Source: Megamonas sp. UBA1796
GTDB lineage: Bacteria > Bacillota > Negativicutes > Selenomonadales > Selenomonadaceae
NCBI GenBank assembly: GCA_002319795.1
Contig: DCFU01000008.1
Span: 32,354 to 95,864 of the forward strand
DNA: 63,511 nucleotides
Direction of reading: 5' to 3'
In this document: piece by piece, positions 8,452 to 17,698 of the stretch
How the letters are laid out: each line of letters starts with the position of its first letter
How positions within the stretch are numbered: the first letter of the stretch is position 1
Notes under the pieces: model-generated
Databases searched by the model: none
Told to the model about the DNA's origin: nothing
Seen by the model: only the letters and a program-made list of their open reading frames with translations
Position numbers and translations under genes: made by a program

Positions 8452-9582
8452 CTATTTGAGCATAGCCAGCATAGTTCCGGCTGCAACCGCCGTACCAATA
8501 ACACCAGCTACATTCGGTCCCATTGCGTGCATGAGCAGAAAGTTTCCCGGATTCGCTTTCTGGCCTACAATCTGGCTTACACGAGCCGCCATAGGAACCG
8601 CAGACACACCGGCCGAACCAATTAACGGATTGACTTTTCCTCCGGACAAATAGCACTGTACCTTACCCAGCAATACACCTCCAGCTGTTCCGCCAATAAA
8701 AGCAATCAACCCTAAAACAATAATTTCCAAAGTTCTCAGGTTTAAAAAATTTTCTGCTGACATGGTGAGTCCGGTACCTGTCGCCAAAAAAATTGTTACG
8801 ATATTAATTAAAGAATTCTGCGCTGTGTCAGACAAACGATCCGTTACACCAGATTCCCTGAACAAGTTGCCAAGCATGAGCATGCCCATAAGAGAAGCAA
8901 TCGGCGGCAACAGCAAACTTATAATAATCGTTGTCACAATTGGAAAAGCAAGCTTTTCAAATTTAGAAACAGGACGAAGCTGGTCCATTACGATTTCCCG
9001 TTCCTTTTGAGTAGTCAAAAGTTTCATGACCGGAGGCTGAATCAAAGGCACCAAGGACATATAGGAATATGCGGCTACGGCAATTGCCCCCAAAAGATGT
9101 GGTGCTAATTTAATGGTAAGATAAATTGCCGTCGGCCCATCAGCTCCCCCGATAATACCAATGGATGCAGCTTCCTGCACATTAAATCCCAAAAGCATAG
9201 CACCAGCCAAAGAAACAAACACGCCAATCTGAGCGGCTGCTCCCAGCAGCAGCGTGGATGGATTCGCAATAAGCGGCCCAAAATCAGTCATTGCACCTAC
9301 GCCCAGAAAAATTAATGGTGGGAATATTTCATTATTGATTCCATAAGAAATTGCCATCATTACACCAGGATCTTCGAAAAATCCTGTTTTAGGAAAATTC
9401 GCCAAAATGCAGCCGAAGGCAATGGGTGACAAAAGCAAAGGCTCGAAGCCTTTCGCGAATGCCAGATATAATAATACAAGACCGACTAGTATCATAATCG
9501 CATTGCCACCGGTAAAGCCGGTAAAGCCACTATCAGCCCATACAGCCTGCAGGGCTACTGAAAAAGCATTCAAAATTTCCAT
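8452..9582 (-). CDS. mmdB: Methylmalonyl-CoA decarboxylase, sodium-pumping beta subunit
   Basis: 376 residues with many membrane helices. It matches the beta subunit of Na+-pumping decarboxylases, with DFGPLIANPSTLLLGAAAQ (Na+-binding Asp in a re-entrant loop), GGADGPTAIY, and SAGVSAVPMAARV near the C-terminus. It takes CO2 from carboxybiotin on MmdC, consumes a proton and moves Na+ out. The alpha partner in the operon is an acyl-CoA carboxyltransferase, so this is the Mmd system and not oxaloacetate decarboxylase. Confidence 0.95.
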   Translation of the reverse strand: MEILNAFSVALQAVWADSGFTGFTGGNAIMILVGLVLLYLAFAKGFEPLLLSPIAFGCILANFPKTGFFEDPGVMMAISYGINNEIFPPLIFLGVGAMTDFGPLIANPSTLLLGAAAQIGVFVSLAGAMLLGFNVQEAASIGIIGGADGPTAIYLTIKLAPHLLGAIAVAAYSYMSLVPLIQPPVMKLLTTQKEREIVMDQLRPVSKFEKLAFPIVTTIIISLLLPPIASLMGMLMLGNLFRESGVTDRLSDTAQNSLINIVTIFLATGTGLTMSAENFLNLRTLEIIVLGLIAFIGGTAGGVLLGKVQCYLSGGKVNPLIGSAGVSAVPMAARVSQIVGQKANPGNFLLMHAMGPNVAGVIGTAVAAGTMLAMLK

Positions 9583-9604
9583 ACCCGTCTTCCCTCCCCG
9601 ATTT

Positions 9605-9994
9605 TCAGCTTAATATAAGCAATACATCACCCGTACCAACGGCCTGCCCAACAGAAGCATTCACTTCTTTTACAGTTCCATCCTGTGGCGCCATGATTTC
9701 ATTAGCCATTTTCATTGCTTCCAGTACAGCTAAAACTTCACCGCGTTTAACGGCCTGCCCAGCGACTACGTTAACCGAGAGAATCTTCCCTGGCATCGGT
9801 GCTTGTATTGTTTTGGCACCAACAGGTGCATGTACAGCCTTATGAACCGGAGTCTCATGACCCGAAGGCATGGTTGCTGGTGCTGCTGCTTTAACCGGCG
9901 CTGCAACTGCCCTGGAGTTTGCCCCTCCATCTTGTATTCTTTCCACTTCAACTTCATGTGCTATACCATTTAAAGTAATTCTAAACTTCTCCAT
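9605..9994 (-). CDS. mmdC: Biotin carrier (gamma) subunit of methylmalonyl-CoA decarboxylase
   Basis: About 129 residues. The N-terminus (MEKFRITLNG) leads to an Ala/Pro-rich flexible linker, then a biotinyl domain with IQAPMPGKILSVNV and the biotinylation motif EAMKM. The biotin arm carries CO2 from MmdA to MmdB. The start at 9994 has GAGGAGG upstream; a longer frame to 10030 is not needed. Biotin supply by the bioWF locus in the same window fits this demand. Confidence 0.93.
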   Translation of the reverse strand: MEKFRITLNGIAHEVEVERIQDGGANSRAVAAPVKAAAPATMPSGHETPVHKAVHAPVGAKTIQAPMPGKILSVNVVAGQAVKRGEVLAVLEAMKMANEIMAPQDGTVKEVNASVGQAVGTGDVLLILS

Positions 9995-10041
9995 AACGAT
10001 TTCCTCCTCAAAGTTAAACACGTTTTTCAAATAACTTATAC

Positions 10042-10416
10042 TTAAAACATGTGGAAATTATTTTGCACAGATTCCATTCTTGCCGCCTGCGTCCAGCCTG
10101 GGTTCCGTACGGGCCGGATAGAAACAATGTGTGCGTTTCCATAGCCATAAGCTGCTAAAGCCGCAGCAATCAAAACAAGTGTTTCTTCCTCTGTATCGCT
10201 AACTGTTGCAGCCATTTCCGTTATCGGTGTTTCAGTTTCAATTGCATCGGTAGTTTTTTTTTGCACAGACGCATCTTCTGCGAATTTATGCTTTCTCGTC
10301 GGATCGACCACATAAATAAAACGTACAATCAGGCTGAGTCCCCATAACACAGCAAAGACGACTGTCATGTTAATCATCATAATAATCATTGGATTCGTTG
10401 TCACTGGCTGATTCAT
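10042..10416 (-). CDS. mmdD: Delta subunit of methylmalonyl-CoA decarboxylase (OadG-like)
   Basis: 124 residues: one N-terminal membrane helix (about 10-33), an acidic linker, and a C-terminal part with LIAAALAAYGYGNAHIVSIRPV and NPGWTQAARMESV. The delta/gamma subunit holds the complex together at the membrane. It lies between mmdA and mmdC, the usual order in Veillonella-type operons. Confidence 0.9.
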   Translation of the reverse strand: MNQPVTTNPMIIMMINMTVVFAVLWGLSLIVRFIYVVDPTRKHKFAEDASVQKKTTDAIETETPITEMAATVSDTEEETLVLIAAALAAYGYGNAHIVSIRPVRNPGWTQAARMESVQNNFHMF

Positions 10417-10439
10417 ATTTTCACCTCATTTTTGTCTTT

Positions 10440-11969
10440 TTATACGGGCATATTTCCATGCCGTTTCGGCGGACGTCCTTCTCTTTTCATCACCAGCATA
10501 TTAAAGGCATTGATTAAAGCGGGCCGGGTGTCCTTTGGTTCTATAATCCTGTCCACAAATCCACGTTTAGCCGCTTGGTAGGGAGTAGCAAAATTTCGTA
10601 CATATTCCTCTGTTTTCGTTTTTATATCCGGATCTTTTTTAAAAATGATATTGGCTGCACCAGCAGGTCCCATAACGGCAATTTCAGCCGTAGGCCAGGC
10701 AATGACCTGATCGGCTCCTAAATCACGCGAACACATTGCCAGATAAGAACCACCGTATGCCTTTCGGACAACTACCGTCACCTTGGGTACTGCCGCCTCG
10801 GAATACGCATATAACAACTTAGCCCCATGGCGAATAATGCCGCCGAATTCCTGCGTTGTCCCTGGTAAAAAACCTGGAACATCCACGAAATTACAAATTG
10901 AAATATGGAATGCGTCACAAAAACGTATAAAGCGAGCTGCCTTATCAGAAGCATTCATATCCAGTGACCCCGCCATAACTTTCGGTTGATTCGCTATAAT
11001 TCCTATTGTCTGACCGTCCAATCGGGCAAAACCAATGATGATATTAGCCGCATAATACGGCTGTACCTCATAAAAATCTCCATTATCTACAATTCTTCCC
11101 AGCAGTTCCTTCATATCATATGCCTGATTTGAATTATCCGGGACAATGGTATTCAGTTCTTCATCCGTTCGCAACGGATCATCTCCAGTATCAACTACCG
11201 GCGGACTTTCTAAATTATTACTTGGCAGGAAACTAAGCAGCCGCCGAATCTGCTTCAAACAATCCTCATCATCCTGTGCCACAAAATGTGCTACGCCTGA
11301 AATTGTGTTGTGCGTCATCGCCCCGCCCAATTCCTCAGCAGTAACCTCCTCTCCAGTAACCGCTTTAATCACCTGCGGTCCTGTAATAAACATCTGGCTG
11401 GTGTTCTCAATCATATACACAAAATCTGTCAAAGCTGGAGAATACACGGCCCCACCGGCACAGGGTCCCATAATCGCTGAAATCTGCGGTATCACACCGG
11501 AAGCCAGCGTATTTCTATAGAAAATCTTCCCATATCCGGATAAGGCATCCACTGCTTCCTGTATTCTTGCTCCACCGGAATCATTTATTCCTATGACCGG
11601 AGAACCCATCTTCATCGCCATATCAAGTACTTTACAGATTTTCGCCGCATGCATTTCTCCCAGTGAACCACCCATGACAGTAAAGTCCTGCGCAAATACA
11701 TAAACCAACCGTTCCTCCACGGTACCGTATCCTGTTACAACACCTTCTCCTGGTATTTCTTTTTCTCCCATACCAAAATTAGTACAACGATGTGTAACAA
11801 AACGATCTAATTCCACAAAAGATCCCGGATCCAATAGCATTTCTATACGCTCACGTGCTGTAAGTTTGCCTGCGTCATGCTGTCTTTGCATCCGTTTTTC
11901 CCCGCCACCAGCAATTATCTTAGCTGACTTGTCCCGCATATCTTCGATTTTTTTCACTGTTGTATGCAA
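10440..11969 (-). CDS. mmdA: Methylmalonyl-CoA decarboxylase alpha subunit (carboxyltransferase)
   Basis: About 510 residues of the acyl-CoA carboxyltransferase family, with GGGEKRMQRQHDAGKLTARE, FAQDFTVMGGSLGEMHA, GGARIQE, GPCAGGAVYSPALTDF and FVDVPGFLPGTTQEFGG. It transfers the carboxyl group of (S)-methylmalonyl-CoA to biotin on MmdC, giving propionyl-CoA. The best start is TTG at 11967-11969, with GGGGGGTG seven bases upstream; an ATG at 12002 would add 11 residues. It is the first gene of the mmd operon, directly after the two-component genes and their terminator. Methylmalonyl-CoA mutase and epimerase are not in the window. Confidence 0.95.
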   Translation of the reverse strand: MHTTVKKIEDMRDKSAKIIAGGGEKRMQRQHDAGKLTARERIEMLLDPGSFVELDRFVTHRCTNFGMGEKEIPGEGVVTGYGTVEERLVYVFAQDFTVMGGSLGEMHAAKICKVLDMAMKMGSPVIGINDSGGARIQEAVDALSGYGKIFYRNTLASGVIPQISAIMGPCAGGAVYSPALTDFVYMIENTSQMFITGPQVIKAVTGEEVTAEELGGAMTHNTISGVAHFVAQDDEDCLKQIRRLLSFLPSNNLESPPVVDTGDDPLRTDEELNTIVPDNSNQAYDMKELLGRIVDNGDFYEVQPYYAANIIIGFARLDGQTIGIIANQPKVMAGSLDMNASDKAARFIRFCDAFHISICNFVDVPGFLPGTTQEFGGIIRHGAKLLYAYSEAAVPKVTVVVRKAYGGSYLAMCSRDLGADQVIAWPTAEIAVMGPAGAANIIFKKDPDIKTKTEEYVRNFATPYQAAKRGFVDRIIEPKDTRPALINAFNMLVMKREGRPPKRHGNMPV

Positions 11970-12141
11970 ATGCTGCACCCCCCATAATATGAATATACAC
12001 ATTTTTACGAATTTTTTTCTGACACATATTCACCTGCCTCTATAAAGCATTCATACTCTTATCTTCTTTAAAATACCGTTTTTTCAAAATAATGTCTATA
12101 TTTTGTAATTTTTTATACTATTATGTAATTAAAGTTACAAA

Positions 12142-12188
12142 AAAATAACCAAATTAGGATTTTAATACATCCCTCTTTTGGTTATTTT
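12142..12188 (-). terminator. Intrinsic terminator after the two-component operon
   Basis: Read on the minus strand, AAAATAACCAAA pairs with TTTGGTTATTTT around a 23-base loop, and the descending arm runs into a T tract. It separates the regulator genes from the mmd operon, which must then have its own promoter in about 11970-12140. That promoter region is very AT-rich and I could not fix its boxes. Confidence 0.7.
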
Positions 12189-12223
12189 CCATCTTCTCTT
12201 ATTTTTTCTGTATATTTATAATT

Positions 12224-12934
12224 TTAAACATACCGGGCAATAATTTGCTTAGCACCTCCGGTACAATGATACTGATATCCTGGCCGTCCCACAGCACCAT
12301 AAATAAGTTTTAAGTCCAACGCCCCCAATTCCCTCATAAATTCCAGATATTTCCGCATAGAAACACGTGAGATTCCAACCTTCGAAGCAAGTTCTTCTGT
12401 CGAAAATGATTTCTGTTTCTGCTTTTGAATTTTTTCCCAGCTGCGTCTCAATGTGTTCTGATCAATCCCCTTAGGCAGCTGCAGCTGCAAATTAACTACA
12501 TGCTCTTTATACAAAATATAATTATCAAGGTCTTCCTGATTCATTATATTTTGTTCCTGCATGACGCTTATTAATCCCTTATAATTCATCAATGCATCTT
12601 TCAAACGCGAAAACTCAAAAGGTTTAATGATATAGTCAATCGCCCCAAAGCGCAATACCTTCATAATTGTAGCATTATCGCAAGCTGCACTGACAACAAT
12701 CACATCAATACCTTTTCCTATCTCGCGAAGCTTCATTAATAGTTCAATGCCATTCATATCAGGCATAAATAAATCCAAAAGAACTAAATCGACTTCACAA
12801 GTATCCACGAATGCCAACGCCTCATCAGCCTTATGTACGGCAGCCTGTACAGCAAAGCCTTCGACTAATTCAATATATTGTTTGTTCAACTGTGCAACCA
12901 TCGGGTCATCCTCTACAATCATTACGTTAATCAA
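12224..12934 (-). CDS. Response regulator of the CitB/DcuR type
   Basis: About 236 residues. The receiver domain (1-120) has MIVEDDPMV, the phosphorylated Asp in LVLLDLFMPDMNG, VVSAACD and the Lys in YIIKPFEF. The C-terminal helix-turn-helix has ELASKVGISRVSMRKYLEFM. The start is a TTG at 12932-12934 behind GGAGAG, overlapping the kinase stop by eight bases, so translation is coupled. Family members activate dicarboxylate or citrate uptake and fermentation genes; the adjacent mmd-DASS operon is the expected target. Confidence 0.9.
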   Translation of the reverse strand: MINVMIVEDDPMVAQLNKQYIELVEGFAVQAAVHKADEALAFVDTCEVDLVLLDLFMPDMNGIELLMKLREIGKGIDVIVVSAACDNATIMKVLRFGAIDYIIKPFEFSRLKDALMNYKGLISVMQEQNIMNQEDLDNYILYKEHVVNLQLQLPKGIDQNTLRRSWEKIQKQKQKSFSTEELASKVGISRVSMRKYLEFMRELGALDLKLIYGAVGRPGYQYHCTGGAKQIIARYV

Positions 12935-14543
12935 AAAATCTCTCCTCACATTTATATGGCAAATTCACATAAAATGTAGTTCCTGTACCCTTTTCTGAAA
13001 TAACCTTTATCGTGCCACCCCATCGTTCTACACTACACTTTGTTATATACAGACCGAATCCTCGATTCCGGCCCTTGGTTGAATATGTACTTTGATAGAT
13101 TTCTTGCCTTTTTTCCTGTTCTATGCCTTCGCCTGTATCGCGGATCTCTATTTTTAAAACATCATTTTCTGTTACGATTTTCAGATAAATTTCTTTCTTT
13201 TTTACTTTTTTTAATGCATCCAATGCATTGTTGACCAAGTTCCCAACAATTGTGATAATATCATGCACAATCTCTGCATCATGTAAATCCGGGACAATAC
13301 ATTCCTCACTCAATTGCATCTTAACGCCGGATTCCCTTGCCAAGCTCAATTTCCCAAGTAAAAACCCTGCCAGTACAGGATCTCGTATTATTTTGGCTAC
13401 TGCTCCGACCTCAGTCTGATATTTATGCGCAATTTGTGAAATATATTCTTTCAGCTGCGTATAATTTTCCAGATAGGTCAAACCAACGATAACATGCAGT
13501 TTATTCATAAATTCATGTGTTTGTGCCCGAAGCGCTTCAGCATAAATTTTAAGGTCTACTAATTTTTCTGCTAACTTACACATTTCACTTTTATCACGAA
13601 AAGTAGCAACAACTCCCACAATTTGATTATTGACAATAATCGGCGTCCGATTCGTCAGAATCGTCCGGCCATGCAAATTCTGTTCCTGGTCAAGTTCCGC
13701 CATACCTGTCTGTAATACATTTTTCATTCTGCTATTCGGTACAACGTCTTCCACTTTTCTCCCTATTAAATTCGGGCAAATTTTTGTTTCCTCAAACAAT
13801 TGGTGTGCCGCCTTATTCACCATCGTAATATTTTCATGTTCATCAATCGCAATGGCACCTTCACGAATAGATGCCAAAATAGCATTGCGCTCTTCTAATA
13901 TTTTAGCCATTGCAAAAGGTTCCAATCCAAAGGTGAATTTTTTTATATGATTTGCTAAAAAAAGTGCCCCTAAAATACCTACCAGCAATCCGCAAAAACT
14001 TCCAAAAAGAAGATTTTGCCTGGCTTTCGCAACAGCCGCATCCACCTCGTCAAGCATCACACCGACAAGAACTACACCAACCTGTCTACCATCCGATGCA
14101 TAAACCGGCACAAAAGCCCGCAGCGACCGTCCAAGAGAACCATTATCAATTGATGTCCTGACCTCGCCCTCAAAGGCCACATCGCCATCATGATTTTGAT
14201 AATATAAACCTAACTTGGTACTATCCGGATGTGTTTTTCGAATTTTCTGCATATCCATCACCGTAATAAACCGCACACCACTAATAGCAGAAATTTTCTC
14301 AGTGAACTCCTGCAATGCTTTTTGATCGTCTTTCCTGCCTCCCGCAAGCGCATCGATTACAACTGGCGTATTGGCTGTAATATCAGCTATTTCTATTACC
14401 TTTGTCTGCAAATTATCGTGAGCTATTGCGGTAACCTTCGTACTAATCAAAAAGTCCGTTACAGCCAATGACACAGCAATCACCAAAAAGGTCAGTAAAA
14501 GAAAATTATACTTTAAATTAAAGATCTTCCTCTCAAAATTCAA
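12927..14543 (-). CDS. CitA/DcuS-type sensor histidine kinase
   Basis: 538 residues. A membrane helix (14-34), an external PAS/CACHE-like sensor (about 35-172) and a second helix (178-198) are followed by a cytoplasmic PAS domain (about 215-320), HEFMNKLH with the likely phospho-His at 343, and a HATPase_c domain with NLVNNALDA, DTGEGI and GRNRGFGLYI. The external domain of this family binds citrate or C4-dicarboxylates. The start is TTG with GGGGGTGAAG upstream. Its place before mmdA and the anion transporter suggests that it senses an external dicarboxylate such as succinate. Confidence 0.92.
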   Translation of the reverse strand: MNFERKIFNLKYNFLLLTFLVIAVSLAVTDFLISTKVTAIAHDNLQTKVIEIADITANTPVVIDALAGGRKDDQKALQEFTEKISAISGVRFITVMDMQKIRKTHPDSTKLGLYYQNHDGDVAFEGEVRTSIDNGSLGRSLRAFVPVYASDGRQVGVVLVGVMLDEVDAAVAKARQNLLFGSFCGLLVGILGALFLANHIKKFTFGLEPFAMAKILEERNAILASIREGAIAIDEHENITMVNKAAHQLFEETKICPNLIGRKVEDVVPNSRMKNVLQTGMAELDQEQNLHGRTILTNRTPIIVNNQIVGVVATFRDKSEMCKLAEKLVDLKIYAEALRAQTHEFMNKLHVIVGLTYLENYTQLKEYISQIAHKYQTEVGAVAKIIRDPVLAGFLLGKLSLARESGVKMQLSEECIVPDLHDAEIVHDIITIVGNLVNNALDALKKVKKKEIYLKIVTENDVLKIEIRDTGEGIEQEKRQEIYQSTYSTKGRNRGFGLYITKCSVERWGGTIKVISEKGTGTTFYVNLPYKCEERFFD

Positions 14544-14616
14544 CGCTAAACTTCACCCCCGCTTACACAAAACATCACAGCTTATGTGAAAAAGCATTTA
14601 TACAGGGAAAAATAAA

Positions 14617-14647
14617 TAGGAGGAACCCGTTTGACAGGCTCCTCCTA
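14617..14647 (-). terminator. Hairpin before the sensor kinase gene
   Basis: TAGGAGG and CCTCCTA pair, with further pairing inside. On the minus strand T-rich sequence (ATTTATTTTT) follows, and on the plus strand an A run follows. It could end transcription from the DJ-1 gene upstream. Confidence 0.6.
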
Positions 14648-14961
14648 AAAAAACACCGAACTATTATATTATACTTTACATTACTATATTACATTTTTAA
14701 TAAAAAAATGTCTTCGTAAAACCGAATACTCTTTCCGATATTCTTAGTATAAATCTATTTTTATACCTTTGTCAAGAGCAAAAAAGGTCCCGCATATATG
14801 TCAACATTTTCTCGGTAAAAATGTTTTTCCTGTATAATGTCAGCTTTCATCCAGTCTCCAGCTTCTTGCCCTGCCAATAAAATGGCAGGTATTGCGACTC
14901 ACAAAAAGCTATTTGGCCAACGCATCAAAAGCAGGACTGTCTTGCCGCTATAAACCGGAAT
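14648..14961. other. Non-coding stretch between the DJ-1 gene and the kinase terminator
   Basis: About 310 AT-rich bases with no gene. A small hairpin (CCTGCCA around 14872 pairing with TGGCAGG) and a TATAAT-like box on the plus strand near 14834 are visible, but I cannot assign a transcript. Confidence 0.4.
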
Positions 14962-15543
14962 TTAGCAGAAACCCATTGCTTCTTTTACAATCTGCATTTG
15001 CTCAGTAGAGGTAAGTCGCTCCAGTAATCTGAAAACCACCCCCGCGGCTGTTTCAGGACAATATGAAGTAATTACATTTTCATCAACTACAATGGGGTTG
15101 TTCACTACATTTACGCCGAATTGAGCCAGTTGCTTTTGCCGATGACCTCCATGTAAATGATACGTTGTTGCATTTCTACCTTTCAAAATACCACTTCTTC
15201 CAAGTGCCAATGCTGCAACACATATTGTGGCAATTATTTTCCGCTTTTCATTGAATTTCCGAATTAAGTCCAGCAATTTTTCGTCATAAGCTTCTTCGTA
15301 AAATCCGAATTCTTCAAAACCTCCGGGAATTGCTAAGGCATCGTAATCATCAACATAAATTGCATCAATCAGTTTATCCACTATGACAGGAACACCAAAG
15401 GTGCTCATAACTGTTTTTGAAAATCCGCATGTTATTACATCAATATCATAATGGTAATCATTTCTTGCCCACCCAAGTATATCTACAAAAGCGCTGAACT
15501 CCATGGTTTCAAAACCTTTAGCCAAGAAAAGCAAAACTTTCAT
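14962..15543 (-). CDS. DJ-1/PfpI family protein
   Basis: 193 residues of the class I glutamine amidotransferase-like fold. It has the N-terminal VLLFLAKGFETMEF (conserved Glu), DALAIPGGFEEFGFYE and the nucleophile-elbow Cys in IATICVAALALGRSGIL, then TTYHLHGGHRQ. Family members include YajL/ThiJ-like deglycases and proteases; the exact activity cannot be told from sequence. It is a single gene with its own promoter upstream. Confidence 0.85.
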   Translation of the reverse strand: MKVLLFLAKGFETMEFSAFVDILGWARNDYHYDIDVITCGFSKTVMSTFGVPVIVDKLIDAIYVDDYDALAIPGGFEEFGFYEEAYDEKLLDLIRKFNEKRKIIATICVAALALGRSGILKGRNATTYHLHGGHRQKQLAQFGVNVVNNPIVVDENVITSYCPETAAGVVFRLLERLTSTEQMQIVKEAMGFC

Positions 15544-15691
15544 TTAAGCCTCACATTCCGCCACTGTTGTTTGCGGCATAAATAGTAATGAAAAACAAGG
15601 CTGCAGCAGTGCCTCGTTTGTTATAATTTTTTTGATTCAAATAAGTATTTAGATTTCTGTTTATTTATACGACATTTTAAAACTATTTTTA

Positions 15692-15720
15692 ATTATACAA
15701 CTCCTTTTCTAATTTCACAA
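15692..15720 (-). promoter_or_regulatory. Promoter of the DJ-1 family gene
   Basis: On the minus strand TTGTGA (15715-15720) and TATAAT (15692-15697) are 17 bases apart, leaving a leader of about 140 bases before the start codon. The rest of 15544-15905 shows no clear gene; the plus strand stays open from about 15742 but has no start or ribosome site. Confidence 0.6.
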
Positions 15721-15905
15721 TTGTACAACCACTTTGAGCGAAATTTGAGGCGTACAACAACCCAGTCTCTTCCCAACTTAACCTTTATTTCAAAAACTGC
15801 GACGACAATTATGCGAAAGCCCTTGCCCGAAAGTTTGCGAACGACAATATGCGTAGTCGTGAACTACAGCCAAATAAAATAGCTGTTTCCCTTCCAATCT
15901 TTTTG

Positions 15906-16742
15906 CTATGTATCCAGCTTCCCCAGGAGCTCATTCATGCTGCCGGTACGATAGCCAGCTAAATCAAGCGTCACAAATTTGAAACCCAATTCCCGCAATG
16001 CACGATCGATTGTCTGCGCATTCTCTGGTGCCGCTAATGTCTGGATATCCTTCTTTGAAACCTCGATACGGGCTAAATTATCATGATGACGGACTCGGAC
16101 CTGCCCACTGCAATATTGTTTTACCACCTTTTCTGCTTGTTCTATTTGTCCCAAGCGTTCTTTCGTAATTGTCAAACCATATGCCACACGGGATGACAGG
16201 CATGCAGCACTGGGTTTATTCCACGTAGGTAAGCTCCATTCCCGAGAAACTGCCCGTATCTCAGCTTTCGTCAGTCCAACTTCTAAAAGAGGACTCCGCA
16301 CATTTTCCATCTCAGACACAGCCTTCATACCCGGCCGATAATCCATACAGTCATCCGCATTCGCACCATCGAGTACCCATGCATAGCCATGTTTCTGCGC
16401 CCATTCTACCAATGCCCCAAATCTTTTCTTTTTGCAAAAATAGCAACGTTGTCTGCTATTTGCCGCAAAATCCGCGCATTCCAGCTCATCGACCGGTAAT
16501 AATACATGATGAATCCCCAAGTGTCTGGTGATTTTTACTGCTTCTTCTTTTTCTGAGCTGGGAAATGTCGCCGAATAAGTTGTTACAGCTGCCATCTTCT
16601 CTTTTAAACATCGGCTGGCGGCAGCCATCAAAAAGGTACTGTCAGCTCCAGCAGAGAAACCAACAACAACACTTTTCAGCCTGGATAGAAGCTGCATAAG
16701 CGCCTCTACCTTACAACAAGTCTCCGTATCCATATTTTGCAC
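15906..16742 (-). CDS. larE: LarE-type ATP-dependent sulfur transferase
   Basis: 278 residues of the PP-loop family. FSAGADSTFLMAA is the ATP loop, RQRCYFCKKKR a CxxC pair, and KPSAACLSSRVAYG holds the Cys matching the sacrificial sulfur donor (Cys176) of Lactiplantibacillus LarE. LarE makes the thiocarboxyl groups of the nickel-pincer cofactor of lactate racemase and related enzymes. LarB, LarC and LarA are not in the window, so it is an orphan here. The gene is flanked upstream by a terminator and so is probably transcribed alone. Confidence 0.88.
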   Translation of the reverse strand: MQNMDTETCCKVEALMQLLSRLKSVVVGFSAGADSTFLMAAASRCLKEKMAAVTTYSATFPSSEKEEAVKITRHLGIHHVLLPVDELECADFAANSRQRCYFCKKKRFGALVEWAQKHGYAWVLDGANADDCMDYRPGMKAVSEMENVRSPLLEVGLTKAEIRAVSREWSLPTWNKPSAACLSSRVAYGLTITKERLGQIEQAEKVVKQYCSGQVRVRHHDNLARIEVSKKDIQTLAAPENAQTIDRALRELGFKFVTLDLAGYRTGSMNELLGKLDT

Positions 16743-16878
16743 ACATCCCTTTCTTTTTTATTTTGCCCATACAGCCAATGCTTTATAGGTTCATGGCATA
16801 ACAACCTCGTGAATTTATGGGCGCGTTCATCCAAGCCAAAGCTATTGCCTGACATTCCGCCAGACTTATGAAATAAAG

Positions 16879-16915
16879 CATCCCTATTATTAAATTGTCT
16901 TTAACAATAGGGATG
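16879..16915 (-). terminator. Terminator after the ABC transporter-SDR operon
   Basis: CATCCCTATT and AATAGGGATG form a 10-base-pair stem with a 17-base loop. T-rich sequence lies on both sides (TTTATTTC on the minus strand, TTTTATTTT on the plus strand). It ends the operon transcribed from 21.9 kb. Confidence 0.85.
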
Positions 16916-16943
16916 TTTTATTTTCTGCAAAAACGTCTCTTCC

Positions 16944-17681
16944 TTATTTCATATATAACCCGCCGTTGACATCAAGCGTTGTCCCCGTAATGCAGCGGGC
17001 CTCCTCAGACACTAGAAAGGCCACTGCATTTGCTATATCCTCTGGCTCCGCGATACGCCTCAAGGGTATGTTCTCAAGCACTATCTTCATCTTTTGCGTC
17101 ATTTGCGTACGCACAAAGCCCGGCGCAACTGCATTGACATTGATATTATACGAACCAAGCTCACGTGCCAATGACTTGGTAAGTCCCAATATAGCTGCTT
17201 TACTGGCTACATAGTCTGCCGCTGTCGCAATCCCGCCAATCTCACCCGCCAAAGATGCAATTTGAACAATCTTGCCGCTTCGCTGAGCTTTAAAAAAAGG
17301 AATACATACACGCGTAAACCGCACAACACCGTACAAATTCACTGCAAACGTTTCCTGCCAAAGCTCTTCAGGCAAATCTGCGAAGTTTTGCGACAAATGG
17401 CAGATTCCCGCATTATTTACCAGGATGTCTATTTTCGCAAACTCTTTTTTTATTGTTTTCCCAAAAGCAGCAACCGCTGCGGCATCTGCTGCGTCAATTA
17501 CAAAGGATTGCACCGCTCCAGGATGTTTTGCATTGATTTCTTTCTCCACAACAGCATTATCATCTGCACTGCGTCCTGTAATAATGATATGGGCCTTTTC
17601 ATTTGCCAAACGCAAGGCTACAGCTCGTCCAATCCCACGATTCCCACCCGTTATAACAGCAATTTTTCCTTCTAAGCTCAT
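16944..17681 (-). CDS. Short-chain dehydrogenase/reductase (FabG-like)
   Basis: 245 residues. The NAD(P)-binding motif TGGNRGIG is at about 10-17, NNAG at about 90, catalytic Ser in IASLAGEIGG, YVASK with catalytic Tyr/Lys, and NVNAVAPGFVRTQMT. The length is typical. It resembles 3-oxoacyl-ACP reductase, but as the last gene of an operon with a transporter and a UroD-family protein it more likely oxidises or reduces the imported compound. Substrate unknown. Confidence 0.88.
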   Translation of the reverse strand: MSLEGKIAVITGGNRGIGRAVALRLANEKAHIIITGRSADDNAVVEKEINAKHPGAVQSFVIDAADAAAVAAFGKTIKKEFAKIDILVNNAGICHLSQNFADLPEELWQETFAVNLYGVVRFTRVCIPFFKAQRSGKIVQIASLAGEIGGIATAADYVASKAAILGLTKSLARELGSYNINVNAVAPGFVRTQMTQKMKIVLENIPLRRIAEPEDIANAVAFLVSEEARCITGTTLDVNGGLYMK

Positions 17682-17698
17682 AAGTATTCCATCTCTTT

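Noticed and set aside
8452..11969. Oxaloacetate decarboxylase
   Set aside because: The alpha subunit is an acyl-CoA carboxyltransferase with GGGEKR and GGARIQE motifs, not the pyruvate-carboxylase-like OadA; methylmalonyl-CoA decarboxylase fits.
11895..12023. Short leader-like frame (MCQKKIRKN...) overlapping the mmdA start
   Set aside because: It has a modest ribosome site but no stem-loop or repeated codons to suggest attenuation, so it is not listed as a gene.
15742..15905. Open plus-strand stretch between larE and the DJ-1 gene
   Set aside because: It begins right after a stop, lacks a start codon and ribosome site, and resembles no family I know.
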